DNA of 64,000 bases. Source: Desulfomicrobium sp. UBA5193 (GTDB taxonomy: Bacteria > Desulfobacterota > Desulfovibrionia > Desulfovibrionales > Desulfomicrobiaceae). Of the stretch, positions 40,933 through 49,891 are shown piece by piece. Made by a program: the position numbers and the translations under genes. How positions within the stretch are numbered: the stretch's first letter is position 1; each line of letters opens with the position of its first letter. Location: positions 455,149 to 519,148 of the forward strand of contig DHWB01000003.1 in assembly GCA_002412965.1 (NCBI GenBank). The letters are read 5' to 3'. A model generated the notes under the pieces. That model was not told the origin of the DNA. It saw only the letters and a list, made by a program, of their open reading frames with translations, and did not search any database.

Positions 40933-41773
40933 CGGGTTCTTCAAGCTCGCCGTCATTGTCGGCGCCATTTTCTGGATGGCGATCTTTGCCTTTGTGCCCA
41001 ACATCCTGGTTTTTCTGGCCAGTTTTTGTTCGACCTCTTCCGAGAATTTCATCGAGCCCGGCTTCTCCCTGCACAACTATGTCCGGTTGATGGACAAGAC
41101 CCATCTTGAAATCCTGCTGTCGTCGCTCAATCTTTCGGGGCTGGTCACGATCATCTGCCTGGTCACGGCCTACCCCTTCGCCGCCATTCTGGCCCGGACC
41201 CGCAAGCCGCTGCGCAACGCCATGCTGCTCCTGGTGGTCATTCCTTTCTGGACCAATTCCCTGGTCCGCACCTACGCCATGACGGCCATGCTCAACTCCA
41301 GCGGCATCGTGAACAACGTGCTGCTGTCCCTGGGCATCATCGACGCTCCGCTGGCCATGATGTACACGTCCGGAGCCGTGGTCCTGGGGCTGGTTTACAC
41401 GCTGCTCCCGTTCATGATCCTGCCCCTCTACGCGGCCCTTGAGCGCCTCGACCGCCGCTACCTGGAGGCGGCTCGGGACTTGGGCGCGAGTCCCTGGCGG
41501 GCTTTCTGGAAGGTGATCGTGCCCCTGACCATGCCCGGCATCGTCTCAGGCTGCATGCTTGTCTTTTTGCCGGGCATTGGGATGTTCTATGTGTCCGATG
41601 TGCTCGGCGGGGCCAAGGCCATGCTGCTTGGCAATTTCATTCGCGATCAGTTCCTGACCACCCGCGATTGGCCCCTCGGCGCCGCAGCCAGCGTGACCCT
41701 GACTGTGCTCATGGGGGTCATGCTCCTGCTCTATTGGAAGAGTTCGGCCCGGCTGGGCAGGGAGGGCGCCTGA
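40922..41773 (+). CDS. potB: Spermidine/putrescine ABC transporter permease PotB
   Basis: A 283-residue inner-membrane permease with six predicted membrane segments. The EAA loop that contacts the ATPase is EAARDLGASPWRAFWKVIVPL near 181-201. WTNSLVRTYAM and NFIRDQFLTTRDWPLGAAAS are typical of PotB. It overlaps potA by 11 bases and potC by one (TGATG). Confidence 0.94.
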   Translation: MKNDGFFKLAVIVGAIFWMAIFAFVPNILVFLASFCSTSSENFIEPGFSLHNYVRLMDKTHLEILLSSLNLSGLVTIICLVTAYPFAAILARTRKPLRNAMLLLVVIPFWTNSLVRTYAMTAMLNSSGIVNNVLLSLGIIDAPLAMMYTSGAVVLGLVYTLLPFMILPLYAALERLDRRYLEAARDLGASPWRAFWKVIVPLTMPGIVSGCMLVFLPGIGMFYVSDVLGGAKAMLLGNFIRDQFLTTRDWPLGAAASVTLTVLMGVMLLLYWKSSARLGREGA

Positions 41774-42537
41774 TGAGGACCCTGCGCATCGTTTATGCAG
41801 TGCTGGTCTATGCCTTCCTGTATCTGCCCCTGGCCGTCATGGTCGCCTATTCCTTCAACGCGTCCCGCTTCTCCATGGCCTGGAAGGGTGTGACACTGGA
41901 GTGGTATGTCAAGCTCTTCGCCAACGCCGGGCTGATGCAGGCCGCATGGCACTCGCTGCTTATCGCGATCCTGGCGGCGACCTGCTCGAGCATCCTGGGG
42001 ACGCTCATCGCCATGGCCCTGCACCGTTGGCGGTTTCCGTCGCGCAAGGTCATCCATACCTCTCTTTTTGTCATGATGATGTCTCCGGATATCGTCATCG
42101 GCATTTCGCTGCTCGTGCTGTTCATGGCCGTGTCGCTGCCCCTTGGATTCTGGACCCTGCTCATGGCGCACGTCACCCTCTGCGTGCCGTTCGTTGCCAT
42201 CACCGTTTACGGGCGGCTTCTGGGCTTCGATCCGCATGTGGTGGAAGCGGCTCGCGACCTTGGGGCAGGGGAGTACGAAGTCTTCCGTCATGTGGTCCTG
42301 CCGCTGGTCTTTCCGGCGGTTCTGGCCGGGTGGTTCCTGAGCTTCACCCTTTCCATCGACGACGTGATCATCAGTTTCTTCACCACCGGACCGACGTTTG
42401 AGGTTTTGCCGCTGCGCATTTATTCCATGGTTCGCCTCGGGCTCAAGCCCGAAGTCAATGCGCTGTGCGCGATCATGATCCTAATAACCGTTGTGGCGGT
42501 CCTGCTGTCCCAGCGCTTCCTGAAGGAGAAACAATGA
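41773..42537 (+). CDS. potC: Spermidine/putrescine ABC transporter permease PotC
   Basis: A 254-residue permease with about six membrane segments. The ATG at 41773 sits in the TGATG overlap with potB. It shows YLPLAVMVAYSFNASRF at the N terminus, the EAA loop VEAARDLGAGEYEVFRHVVL, and SIDDVIISFFTTGPTFEVLPL, which is highly typical of PotC. It overlaps potD by four bases. Confidence 0.94.
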   Translation: MRTLRIVYAVLVYAFLYLPLAVMVAYSFNASRFSMAWKGVTLEWYVKLFANAGLMQAAWHSLLIAILAATCSSILGTLIAMALHRWRFPSRKVIHTSLFVMMMSPDIVIGISLLVLFMAVSLPLGFWTLLMAHVTLCVPFVAITVYGRLLGFDPHVVEAARDLGAGEYEVFRHVVLPLVFPAVLAGWFLSFTLSIDDVIISFFTTGPTFEVLPLRIYSMVRLGLKPEVNALCAIMILITVVAVLLSQRFLKEKQ

Positions 42538-43562
42538 AACGACTCATTTTTTGTGTTTTGTGCCTCATGCTGACAAGTCAGGCGCTGGCCGCGTCCAAGG
42601 AACTCTATGTCTACAACTGGTCCGAATACATGCCGGACAGCGTGCTGGAGGACTTCACGAAAGAGACCGGAGTCAAGGTCATCATGTCCACCTACGACAG
42701 CAACGAGGCTCTCTACGCCAAGATCAGGATGGTCGAGGCCAAGGGCTACGACCTGATCGTCCCCTCCACGGATTTCGTCGCGCGGATGCGCAAGGAAGGT
42801 TTGCTGCGGCCTCTGGACAAGTCCAAGCTGACCAATCTGGGCAACCTGGACCCGCAGCTCATGAATCAGGCCTTTGATCCGGACAACACCTACAGCGTGC
42901 CCTACATGTGGGGCTCCACCGCCATCGCCGTGAACACCAAGGATCCGGCCGCGGCCCAGCTCACCTCGTTTGCCGACCTGTGGAAGCCGGAACTGGCGGG
43001 CAAGATCCTGCTGCCGAACGACATGCGCGGAGTGCTCGGCATGGGGCTCAAGCGTCTGGGCTATTCGCTCAACGAGACGGATCCGGCCAAGGTTGCAGAG
43101 GCTTGCGAGCTTCTGATGCCGCTCATGGCCAGCGTGCGCGTCTTTGATTCCGATTCGCCCAAGCAGGCGCTCTTGAACAACGAGGTGCTGGCGGCCGTGC
43201 TCTGGAACGGCGAGGCCTATGTCGCGGCAGGCGAAAATCCGGACATCCGCTACATCTATCCCGCCGAGGGCTTCAGCCTGTGGGTGGACAATCTTTGTAT
43301 CCCCAAGAACGCGGCCAATGTGGAGAACGCCCACCTTTTCATCGACTATCTCCTGCGGCCCGAGGTGGCGGCCTTCATTTGCCAGGAGATGGGCTACTCT
43401 TCTCCAAATCTGGCAGCCCAGGCCACTTTGCCCGATGATGTGCGCGGCAACAGCATCGTCTATCCGGCAAAGGCCGACATGGCCCGTGGCGAGTTCGAGA
43501 CCGATCTCGGACCTGCGGTCAAGGCTTACGAAGACTGCTGGATGCGGCTCAAAACCCGCTAG
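42534..43562 (+). CDS. potD: Spermidine/putrescine-binding periplasmic protein PotD
   Basis: A 342-residue binding protein. The ATG at 42534 follows AAGGAG and begins a Sec signal ending ALA before ASKELYVYNWSEYMPDSVLE. The N-terminal YNWSEYMP and STYDSNEALYAKI match the PotD/PotF family, as do SVPYMWGSTAIAVNT and LWVDNLCIPKNA. The aromatic and acidic residues that cage polyamines (Trp, Tyr, Asp, Glu) are present in the expected order, so polyamine binding is likely; which polyamine is unclear. Confidence 0.92.
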   Translation: MKRLIFCVLCLMLTSQALAASKELYVYNWSEYMPDSVLEDFTKETGVKVIMSTYDSNEALYAKIRMVEAKGYDLIVPSTDFVARMRKEGLLRPLDKSKLTNLGNLDPQLMNQAFDPDNTYSVPYMWGSTAIAVNTKDPAAAQLTSFADLWKPELAGKILLPNDMRGVLGMGLKRLGYSLNETDPAKVAEACELLMPLMASVRVFDSDSPKQALLNNEVLAAVLWNGEAYVAAGENPDIRYIYPAEGFSLWVDNLCIPKNAANVENAHLFIDYLLRPEVAAFICQEMGYSSPNLAAQATLPDDVRGNSIVYPAKADMARGEFETDLGPAVKAYEDCWMRLKTR

Positions 43563-43585
43563 CGGATACGTCTTTTAAAATGCGA

Positions 43586-43622
43586 GCGGCGCGTCTCAAC
43601 CGAGGCGCGCCGCATTTTTTTT
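43586..43622 (+). terminator. Intrinsic terminator after potD
   Basis: GCGGCGCG (43586-43593) pairs with CGCGCCGC (43606-43613) around a 12-base loop, with flanking AAAA on the left and a run of eight T residues on the right. Confidence 0.9.
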
Positions 43623-43653
43623 GTGTCCTCCCCACCGGGAAGGGGCCCTATTT

Positions 43654-43845
43654 TCAGGAAAAGCCGCCACGCGGAGCGCATGACTCCTGCTCTTGAGCGG
43701 TTTTCGTCACGCAGGACGAAATCAGTTTGACCACGGCGTCTGCAGAACCGCAGCGGGGACAGTCGGGCAGGGTCTCATGGCTTGACGGAAGGATTTCCTC
43801 GAAACAAGTTTGACAGGTTTGACATTGGAATTCGTAAATGGGCAT
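43654..43845 (-). CDS. FmdB-type zinc-ribbon protein
   Basis: A 63-residue protein of the FmdB family (putative regulatory protein). It begins with the hallmark MPIYEFQCQTC; two CxxC pairs (Cys8/Cys11 and CPRCG) form the zinc ribbon. The C terminus is Ser/Cys-rich, as is usual. The role of the family is unclear: FmdB was first linked to formamidase regulation. It is a single gene divergent from the small hypothetical protein at 43915. Confidence 0.85.
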   Translation of the reverse strand: MPIYEFQCQTCQTCFEEILPSSHETLPDCPRCGSADAVVKLISSCVTKTAQEQESCAPRGGFS

Positions 43846-43914
43846 GGTAGATCATCCTGGTAAAGTGACGGACGGCGGTCATGTATTTCATCAGAAACGT
43901 ATTCGGGGGTAATC

Positions 43915-44106
43915 ATGGATCCTCAATTGCGCAAGCGCCTGGATGATTTTTTCGATGTGGGTTTCGGCAAGACCACGGGCATCGACACCGCCCTTGAGAT
44001 AACCAAGATTTATGCCGGGTCGGCCGCGGCCGATCCGGACAAGATTCCGGACCTCTTCGTGCGCCTGGTGCAGCTTTTCGAGCCGCGCCTCGATGTTCGC
44101 AAGTGA
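43915..44106 (+). CDS. Small conserved-looking hypothetical protein
   Basis: A 63-residue acidic protein, MDPQLRKRLDDFFDVGFGK at the start, with no signal, membrane segment or cysteine. A GGGGT site precedes the ATG by four bases. Codon choice (GCC, GAC, CTG) and frame match neighbouring genes, so it looks real, but I recognise no family. It lies 68 bases upstream of the cysteine desulfidase gene on the same strand. Confidence 0.65.
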   Translation: MDPQLRKRLDDFFDVGFGKTTGIDTALEITKIYAGSAAADPDKIPDLFVRLVQLFEPRLDVRK

Positions 44107-44174
44107 GCTGAATTGACAGCCTTGCTGAACTCGGCCATGAACCCAACTTTTGCAAGCACTTCCGTGAGGATGAC

Positions 44175-45482
44175 ATGAGTTTTTGCGTCAAGGACATCCT
44201 GCGCCTGCAGGTTGCGCCGGCCCTGGGTTGCACCGAGCCCGTGGCCGTTGCCCTGGCTGCGGCCGCCGCGTCGGCGGTTCTGCCGGGCAGGCCCGAGCGC
44301 GTGGATCTGTGGGTCGATCCGAATATCTACAAGAACGGCCTGGCCGTCATCATCCCCGGCACCGGGGGCCTGAGTGGCCTGGACCTGGCCGGAGCCCTGG
44401 GCGCTTTCGGCGGGGACCCGGCCCTCGGCCTGGAAGTGCTCGAACCTCTGAATGAAGAGGCCGTGCTGGCCGCCCGCACCCTGGTCCGGGACGGGGGAGT
44501 GACCCTGCACCTCCTTCAGGAGCAGCGGGGGCTTTTCATTCGGGCCGAGGTTTTCGACGGCTCCCATCTGGCCGAGGCCGTGGTCCGCGACATGCATGAC
44601 AACGTGGTCAGCGTGAGCCTGGACGGCGAAGCGGTGCCTCTTTCCCGGTCATCGTCCAGATCCGCCGCCTCGGAAGACATGCCGCGCCTTGAAGCCTGGA
44701 TCAAGACCTTGTCCCTGAAGGATCTGATCCGCCTCCTCGACGATCTGGACGAAGACGACCGCGAATTTCTGATGGAAGGGGTGCGCACCAATGTGCGTCT
44801 GGCCGATCACGGGCTCAAGTACGGGCCGGGGCTGGGCATCGGCAAGGCCCTGGACAGGCTGGTCCGGCAGAAGCTCATCTGCCGAGACATGATTCTGGCC
44901 GCGCGCATCCTGACCTCGGCCGCATCGGATGCGCGCATGGGCGGAGTCAAGCTGCCAGCCATGAGCTCCGCCGGGAGCGGCAACCACGGTCTGACCGCCA
45001 TCCTGCCCATCTGGGCCATTCGCGAATTCATCACCTGCGACGAAAAATCCGTCCTTGAGGCCATGGCTTTGAGCCATCTGGTCACGGCCTACGTCAAGGC
45101 CCACACTGGGCGTCTGTCCGCCATCTGCGGCTGCTCGGTGGCCGCCGGCGCGGGAGCCAGCGCCGGAGTGGCCTATCTTTTAGGCGGCAACCTGTCGCAC
45201 ATCGCCGGGGCCATCAAGAACATCACCGAAGATCTGGCCGGGGTCATCTGCGACGGGGCCAAGGCCGGCTGTTCCCTGAAGCTTGCCACGGCTGCGGGCA
45301 CGGCCGTGCAGGCCGCTCTTTTTTCCCTGCAGGGGATCAATGTTTTGGATACCGACGGAATCATCGGTGTCTCGCCCGAGCAGACCATGCAGAACATCGG
45401 CACGCTCAGCACCGAGGGCATGATCGAGACCGATCGGACCATTTTGAAAATCATGCTGGAAAAACGGTTTTCCGGGTTCTGA
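44175..45482 (+). CDS. cdsB: L-cysteine desulfidase family protein (CdsB/YhaM, UPF0597)
   Basis: A 435-residue member of the serine-dehydratase-alpha-like family that includes the Fe-S-dependent cysteine desulfidase of methanogens and E. coli CyuA/YhaM. Cluster cysteines typical of the family are present: Cys19 in ALGCTEP, the pair in SAICGCSVAAGAGASAG, and two in GVICDGAKAGCSLKLA. SSAGSGNHGLTAILPI is the signature loop. The enzyme would break cysteine into pyruvate, ammonia and sulfide. Assignment to cysteine rather than another amino acid rests on family membership. Confidence 0.85.
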   Translation: MSFCVKDILRLQVAPALGCTEPVAVALAAAAASAVLPGRPERVDLWVDPNIYKNGLAVIIPGTGGLSGLDLAGALGAFGGDPALGLEVLEPLNEEAVLAARTLVRDGGVTLHLLQEQRGLFIRAEVFDGSHLAEAVVRDMHDNVVSVSLDGEAVPLSRSSSRSAASEDMPRLEAWIKTLSLKDLIRLLDDLDEDDREFLMEGVRTNVRLADHGLKYGPGLGIGKALDRLVRQKLICRDMILAARILTSAASDARMGGVKLPAMSSAGSGNHGLTAILPIWAIREFITCDEKSVLEAMALSHLVTAYVKAHTGRLSAICGCSVAAGAGASAGVAYLLGGNLSHIAGAIKNITEDLAGVICDGAKAGCSLKLATAAGTAVQAALFSLQGINVLDTDGIIGVSPEQTMQNIGTLSTEGMIETDRTILKIMLEKRFSGF

Positions 45483-45512
45483 TCCCGATTCATTCACAAG
45501 GAGAATACACCA

Positions 45513-46838
45513 ATGAATATATGCATAGTTGGAACGGGCTACGTGGGCCTCGTGTCCGCCGCCTGTTTCGCCGAGATGGGCAACGCGGTCACCTGCGTCG
45601 ACATCAATCCGGATGTGGTGGAACGGCTCAAGAAGGGCGAGGTCCACATTTACGAGCCCGGCCTTGAGACCATGGTCCGCCGCAACGCCCAGGAAGGCCG
45701 CCTGACCTTCACCACGGATCTGGCCGAAGGCTTGAAGGACAGCCTCTTTGTTTTCTGTTGCGTCGGCACGCCCGAAGGCGAGGACGGCAGCGCGGACCTG
45801 CGCTACGTGCATCAGGTCGCGCGCGATGTGGGCCGCCTCATGACCGGGTACACCATCATCGTCGACAAATCCACGGTGCCCGTGGGCACGGCCGACAGCG
45901 TGCGGGCCATTGTCCAGGAAGAGCTCGATCAGCGCGGGGTGCAGGTGGAATTCGACGTGGTCTCCAATCCTGAATTTTTGAAGGAAGGGGACGCCGTCAA
46001 CGATTTCATGAAGCCCGACCGCGTGGTGGTGGGCACGGACAACGTGCGCACGGCCGAGCTGCTCAGGACCCTGTACGCACCCTATGCCCGTAGCCGGGAA
46101 AAGCTGATCATCATGGGCGTGCGCAGCGCGGAGATGACCAAGTACGCGGCCAACTGCATGCTGGCGACCAAGATTTCCTTCATCAATGAAGTCGCCAATA
46201 TCTGCGAGAAGGTCGGGGCCGACGTGCGCGACGTGCGGCACGGCATCGGCGCGGATCACCGCATCGGCTACCAGTTCATCTATCCCGGCGTCGGTTACGG
46301 CGGGTCCTGCTTCCCCAAGGACGTGAAGGCGCTGATCGGCACGGCCAAGGGCGTGGGTTACGAGCCTCAACTCCTCGCCGCCGTGGACGAGGTCAACGAC
46401 CGCCAGAAAGTGGTCATCGCCCGCAAGATAGAAGGGTATTTCGCCCAGCAGGGCGGAGTGCAGGGCAAGACCTTGGCCCTGTGGGGCCTGGCGTTCAAGG
46501 CGAACACCGACGACATGCGCGAGGCCCCGTCCCTGGAGCTGATCCGGCATCTGACGGGCCTTGGCATGCGCGTGCAGGCTTTCGATCCGGTGGCCGGTCC
46601 CAATGCTCGCCGCATTCTGGCCGATAACCCCCTGGTCACGATCTGCGAGGACCAGTACGCGGCCTTGAAAGACGCCTCGGCCTTGGCTGTGGTCACGGAA
46701 TGGAACCAGTTCCGCAACCCGGATTTCGCCAAGATCAAAAAAGAACTGACCGCCCCCATCCTCTTCGACGGCCGCAACCTTTACTTACCGACGCTCATGG
46801 CGGCGGAAGGTTTCGCGTATTTTTGCGTGGGACGGTAG
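45513..46838 (+). CDS. ugd: UDP-glucose 6-dehydrogenase
   Basis: A 441-residue NAD-dependent enzyme making UDP-glucuronate for surface polysaccharide. The Rossmann motif is VGTGYVGLVSAACFAEMG near 5-22; DKSTVPVGTAD and NPEFLKEGDAVNDFMKPDRV follow. The catalytic Cys266 lies in YGGSCFPKDVKAL, and LAFKANTDDMREAPSLELI is the C-terminal signature. AAGGAGAA gives the ribosome site. No glycosyltransferase genes are close, so the polysaccharide is unknown. Confidence 0.95.
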   Translation: MNICIVGTGYVGLVSAACFAEMGNAVTCVDINPDVVERLKKGEVHIYEPGLETMVRRNAQEGRLTFTTDLAEGLKDSLFVFCCVGTPEGEDGSADLRYVHQVARDVGRLMTGYTIIVDKSTVPVGTADSVRAIVQEELDQRGVQVEFDVVSNPEFLKEGDAVNDFMKPDRVVVGTDNVRTAELLRTLYAPYARSREKLIIMGVRSAEMTKYAANCMLATKISFINEVANICEKVGADVRDVRHGIGADHRIGYQFIYPGVGYGGSCFPKDVKALIGTAKGVGYEPQLLAAVDEVNDRQKVVIARKIEGYFAQQGGVQGKTLALWGLAFKANTDDMREAPSLELIRHLTGLGMRVQAFDPVAGPNARRILADNPLVTICEDQYAALKDASALAVVTEWNQFRNPDFAKIKKELTAPILFDGRNLYLPTLMAAEGFAYFCVGR

Positions 46839-46862
46839 GATTTTTTCGTCCGTCTTCATGAC

Positions 46863-46896
46863 AAGGCCCCGACCGGAGTGATCCGGCCGAGGCTTT
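46863..46896. terminator. Imperfect hairpin after ugd
   Basis: AAGGCCCCGACCGG pairs with CCGGCCGAGGCTTT with two mismatches, some 25 bases after the ugd stop. The T-run is short, so terminator function is only plausible. Confidence 0.4.
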
Positions 46897-46909
46897 CGCT
46901 GGTGAGGGC

Positions 46910-47045
46910 TGTCTGTCCGTGGTGTTGTGCGTCTGCTACTCGGAAACCCTGAAATGTACGTGTGCCCGCAAGGTATTTGCACATACGTGAGGGTCTGGTT
47001 TTACTGCAGAAAAGAAGCAGCTCGCCGTTTTTGGATAGCCTGCTA
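46910..47045. repeat. Palindromic intergenic element, copy B (decayed)
   Basis: Read on the minus strand from the sucCD stop, the sequence TAGCAGGCTATCCAAAAACG, then GAGCTGCTTC and CCAGACCCTCACGTATG follows copy A (8342-8412) nearly base for base: 14 of 14 in CCAGACCCTCACGT and 17 of 18 in the AAAACGGCGATCTGCTTC block. The central ACGT-type hairpin (46958-46988) survives. The far arm near 46910 is badly eroded, only ACAGCC being clear. In both copies the TAG is the stop of the gene read toward the element. Confidence 0.7.
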
Positions 47046-49112
47046 AAGCACCTTGCCCACCGCAGCCGCGATCTGGTCCAGGTCATCGATGAGGTGGAAG
47101 CCTGAGTCGGCCATGGCCTGCAGTTTGACCTCGATGCCGCCCGCGCCTTTCTCCAGGATCGCGCCCGCGTGCCCCAGGCGTTTGCCCGGAGGAGCCGTGC
47201 GGCCGGCGATGAACCCGAAGACCGGGAGCTCGAACCCGCTCTCCTGCATGTACTGGCCCAACTCTTCTTCGGCTTTCCCGCCGATCTCGCCCAGGATGAC
47301 CACTGCGCGGGTTTCCGGATCGTGGCGCACCAGCTTGCACAGGTCCGTGAAGGAGGTGCCGACAAAGGGGTCGCCTCCGATGCCTACGCAAACGGATTGG
47401 CCTATCCCTGCGCGGGTCAGGCGGTCGACGCATTCGTAGGTCAGGGTGCCGCTACGTGAGAAGACGGCTACCGGTCCGGGGGTGAAGATGTCCCCAGGCA
47501 TGATCCCGATCTTGGTCTTGCCGGGCATGACAAGGCCGGGGCAGTTGGGGCCGATGACCCGTGTGGCGCCGCCTTTCAGGCGTTCCAAGGCGCGCAGCAT
47601 GTCCAGCTGGGGGATGCCGTCGGTGATGCAGATCACCCAGCCGATTCCGGCGGCCGCAGCTTCCAGCACCGCGTCCGGAGCCATGGCGCCGGGCACGAAG
47701 ATGATCGAGGCGTCGATGTCAATGGCTCGCGCCGCTTCCCGCACCGTGTCAAAGACCGGCACGCCGAGGATCTCGGTGCCGCCCTTGCCGGGGGTGACTC
47801 CGGCCACGATCCTTGATCCGTATTCCTGCATCAGCCGGCAGTGCAGCTGGCCCTGTTTGCCGGTCAGGCCCTGGACCAGGATGCGGCAGCCTGCGGGCAG
47901 GGGGAAGGGTTTGCTTTCGCTGCGCTGACGAGCCGGGAGCAGGGGGGCTGTGGACGCGACGTGCAGGGGGGCGTGCACGGTTCCGCGTTTGTCCCTCTTG
48001 AGCCCTTCCAGCGCGACCCGCGCCGAGGTCAGGTCCGGACAGAGATGCAGTCCGGGCAGGGCCGCCTGGCCCAGCAGCTCCAGCCCCTGCGCAGAGCCGT
48101 TGCCCGCGAAGCGGACCACGATGGGTTTGCGTGGAGCCTTGCCTTCCAGGGCGTCGAGCATGGACTGGGCGACCTTGTGGCAAGAGAGTATCCCGCCGAA
48201 AATATTGATGAACACCATGCCAACGCCCGTATCGTCAAAAAGGATGTCCAGAGCCGTGCGCATGGCCCCGCTGTCCGCGCCGCCGCCAAGATCGAGGAAG
48301 TTGGCCGCCTCAAGGCCGCTGTAGTTGAGTATGTCCATGCTGGCCATGGCCAGTCCGGCTCCGTTGACCATGAGTCCGACATACCCGTCGAGCTTGTGGT
48401 AGCTCAGGCCCGCCTCGCGGGATCGGTTCTCCTCGGGGCTCAGGTGCGCGGGTTCGAAGAAGCGGTTCAGGGTAGGGTCGATTCCGATCTGGTGTCCGTC
48501 GATCTCGACCTTGCCGTCCAGGGCCAGGAGCGCGCCGTCCGTGGTGATCACCAGGGGGTTGATCTCGGCCAGCAGCAGGCGATGCTTGAGACAGCAGGCG
48601 TAGAGGTTGGAGAGCAGCGTAAAGAAGGGTCCGCGCAGCTCCCTGGGCAGGGCGAGATGAAAAATGATGTTGCGGATCTGATAGGGGGCCAGGCCTTCAT
48701 CGGGCTTGGCCTGTTCGATGAGGATGCTCTCAGGGTCGCATGACTCGATGTCCATTCCGCCCGTGCGGCCCGCAGTGACGCAAAAGGCCCGGCTTTGACG
48801 GTCCAGGGTCACGGATAGATAAATCTCCCGGCTGAACCGCGCCTGGGGTTCGATGCGCACCAGCCGCACCCTCTCGCCCTTGATGGTCAAAGAGAAGATC
48901 CGAGTCAGTTCGGCCCTGGCCTGCTCCAGGGTATCCGCCATGCGGATGCCGCCGGCTTTGCCCCGGCCGCCGCTCAGGACCTGGGATTTGAGAACCCAGG
49001 GCAGCGCAAAGGAAGGATTGGGTTCGTCATCGGGTCCGAGAAGCTCACCCTGGGGAACAGGGATGCCAGCTTCCTGAAAGAGCTGCTTGCTGTTGTGCTC
49101 ATTGAGCTTCAT
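47043..49112 (-). CDS. sucCD: Fused succinyl-CoA ligase (beta-alpha), SucCD-type
   Basis: A 689-residue protein in which the ATP-grasp beta subunit (1-385) is followed by a linker and the CoA-binding alpha subunit (400-689). Beta features: LNEHNSKQLFQEAGIPVP, QVLSGGRGKAGGI, LLAEINPLV and the GGADSGAMRTALDILF/FINIFGGILSC loop. Alpha features: VQGLTGKQGQLHCRLMQEYG and the phosphohistidine His648 in APPGKRLGHAGAILEKG. Classical SucC and SucD are separate proteins. The fused order beta-alpha matches sucC-sucD gene order, so an in-frame join explains it. It would make ATP from succinyl-CoA, or act in an incomplete TCA cycle; another acyl-CoA substrate is possible. Confidence 0.88.
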   Translation of the reverse strand: MKLNEHNSKQLFQEAGIPVPQGELLGPDDEPNPSFALPWVLKSQVLSGGRGKAGGIRMADTLEQARAELTRIFSLTIKGERVRLVRIEPQARFSREIYLSVTLDRQSRAFCVTAGRTGGMDIESCDPESILIEQAKPDEGLAPYQIRNIIFHLALPRELRGPFFTLLSNLYACCLKHRLLLAEINPLVITTDGALLALDGKVEIDGHQIGIDPTLNRFFEPAHLSPEENRSREAGLSYHKLDGYVGLMVNGAGLAMASMDILNYSGLEAANFLDLGGGADSGAMRTALDILFDDTGVGMVFINIFGGILSCHKVAQSMLDALEGKAPRKPIVVRFAGNGSAQGLELLGQAALPGLHLCPDLTSARVALEGLKRDKRGTVHAPLHVASTAPLLPARQRSESKPFPLPAGCRILVQGLTGKQGQLHCRLMQEYGSRIVAGVTPGKGGTEILGVPVFDTVREAARAIDIDASIIFVPGAMAPDAVLEAAAAGIGWVICITDGIPQLDMLRALERLKGGATRVIGPNCPGLVMPGKTKIGIMPGDIFTPGPVAVFSRSGTLTYECVDRLTRAGIGQSVCVGIGGDPFVGTSFTDLCKLVRHDPETRAVVILGEIGGKAEEELGQYMQESGFELPVFGFIAGRTAPPGKRLGHAGAILEKGAGGIEVKLQAMADSGFHLIDDLDQIAAAVGKVL

Positions 49113-49228
49113 GACTCTGTCCTCGCATCAACGGTTGTCAAACACCATGCCTTGGACTATCACCGCGCGAGAGCGCGCATGAGGCTTATTTCGGAGGTGG
49201 CAGGCCGTGGCTTCACGATCTTGTGTGG

Positions 49229-49256
49229 TGCATACCTGCCTTATGTTGAAAATCAA
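49229..49256 (-). promoter_or_regulatory. Possible promoter for fused sucCD
   Basis: On the minus strand TTGATT (49256-49251) and TATGCA (49234-49229) are 16 bases apart. The leader would be about 110 bases and would include a CGCGC-GAGA-GCGCG hairpin at 49164-49177. Confidence 0.3.
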
Positions 49257-49302
49257 GAAAAATTACAGCAACACTCTTTTTTGCTCATGTAATCTGTTAA
49301 TA

Positions 49303-49869
49303 ATGCAAAAATATAGAATTTTAATCACCTCCGGGTGCTTTTTAGCGCTGAACATTCTTTTGGCGTCTTCGTTGTGGGCCAACTCCATTTCAATCAGCGG
49401 TCTTGGAGTGGACAATGCCGACGGAGCTGTCTCCGTGGGTTTCAGCATCGTGGTCAACGACATGGCGCCGCTGATGGAGGCTCTGCAGAACGGTGGAGAC
49501 TACGAGGTGCTGTGCACGGGTAAATTGTACCAGCGCCGGGCCGGATTTTGGGATTCGTTTCTGTCCGAGGCTCAGTATACCTGCGTGCTTTCCAGCAAGC
49601 CCATTGCCAGGGAGTGTCTGGTCAAGGATTTTCGGGGCGATCACACTTTTGATTTTGCGGAGCTGCATAAGGAGCTGAACAACTTCTGGTCTCGCCTGTC
49701 CTTGCCGATGGGCAGCTGGGACATGATCGAGCGGAGCAAGGCATACCGGGTCGTGCTGACCTTCAAGATCACCCGCACCAACATTTCGGGCTGGGTAAGC
49801 AAGCCGCTCTTTTTTGTCAGCTGGGATCTGGTTCCCGAAGTCGTGTACGAACTGGATTTTGATTACTGA
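49303..49869 (+). CDS. DUF4390 periplasmic/membrane protein
   Basis: A 188-residue protein. The ATG at 49303 gives a Sec signal ending LWA before NSISISGLGVDN; longer in-frame starts lack one. The mature part is a beta-rich domain (GAVSVGFSIVVNDMAPLMEA, YRVVLTFKITRTNISGWVSK) matching DUF4390, a family almost always encoded just before NtrY-type kinases in Proteobacteria. Here it lies 22 bases upstream of ntrY, so it probably works with that sensor. The exact role is unknown. Confidence 0.85.
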   Translation: MQKYRILITSGCFLALNILLASSLWANSISISGLGVDNADGAVSVGFSIVVNDMAPLMEALQNGGDYEVLCTGKLYQRRAGFWDSFLSEAQYTCVLSSKPIARECLVKDFRGDHTFDFAELHKELNNFWSRLSLPMGSWDMIERSKAYRVVLTFKITRTNISGWVSKPLFFVSWDLVPEVVYELDFDY

Positions 49870-49891
49870 ACGTAACCCGAGCGCGAGGAGC

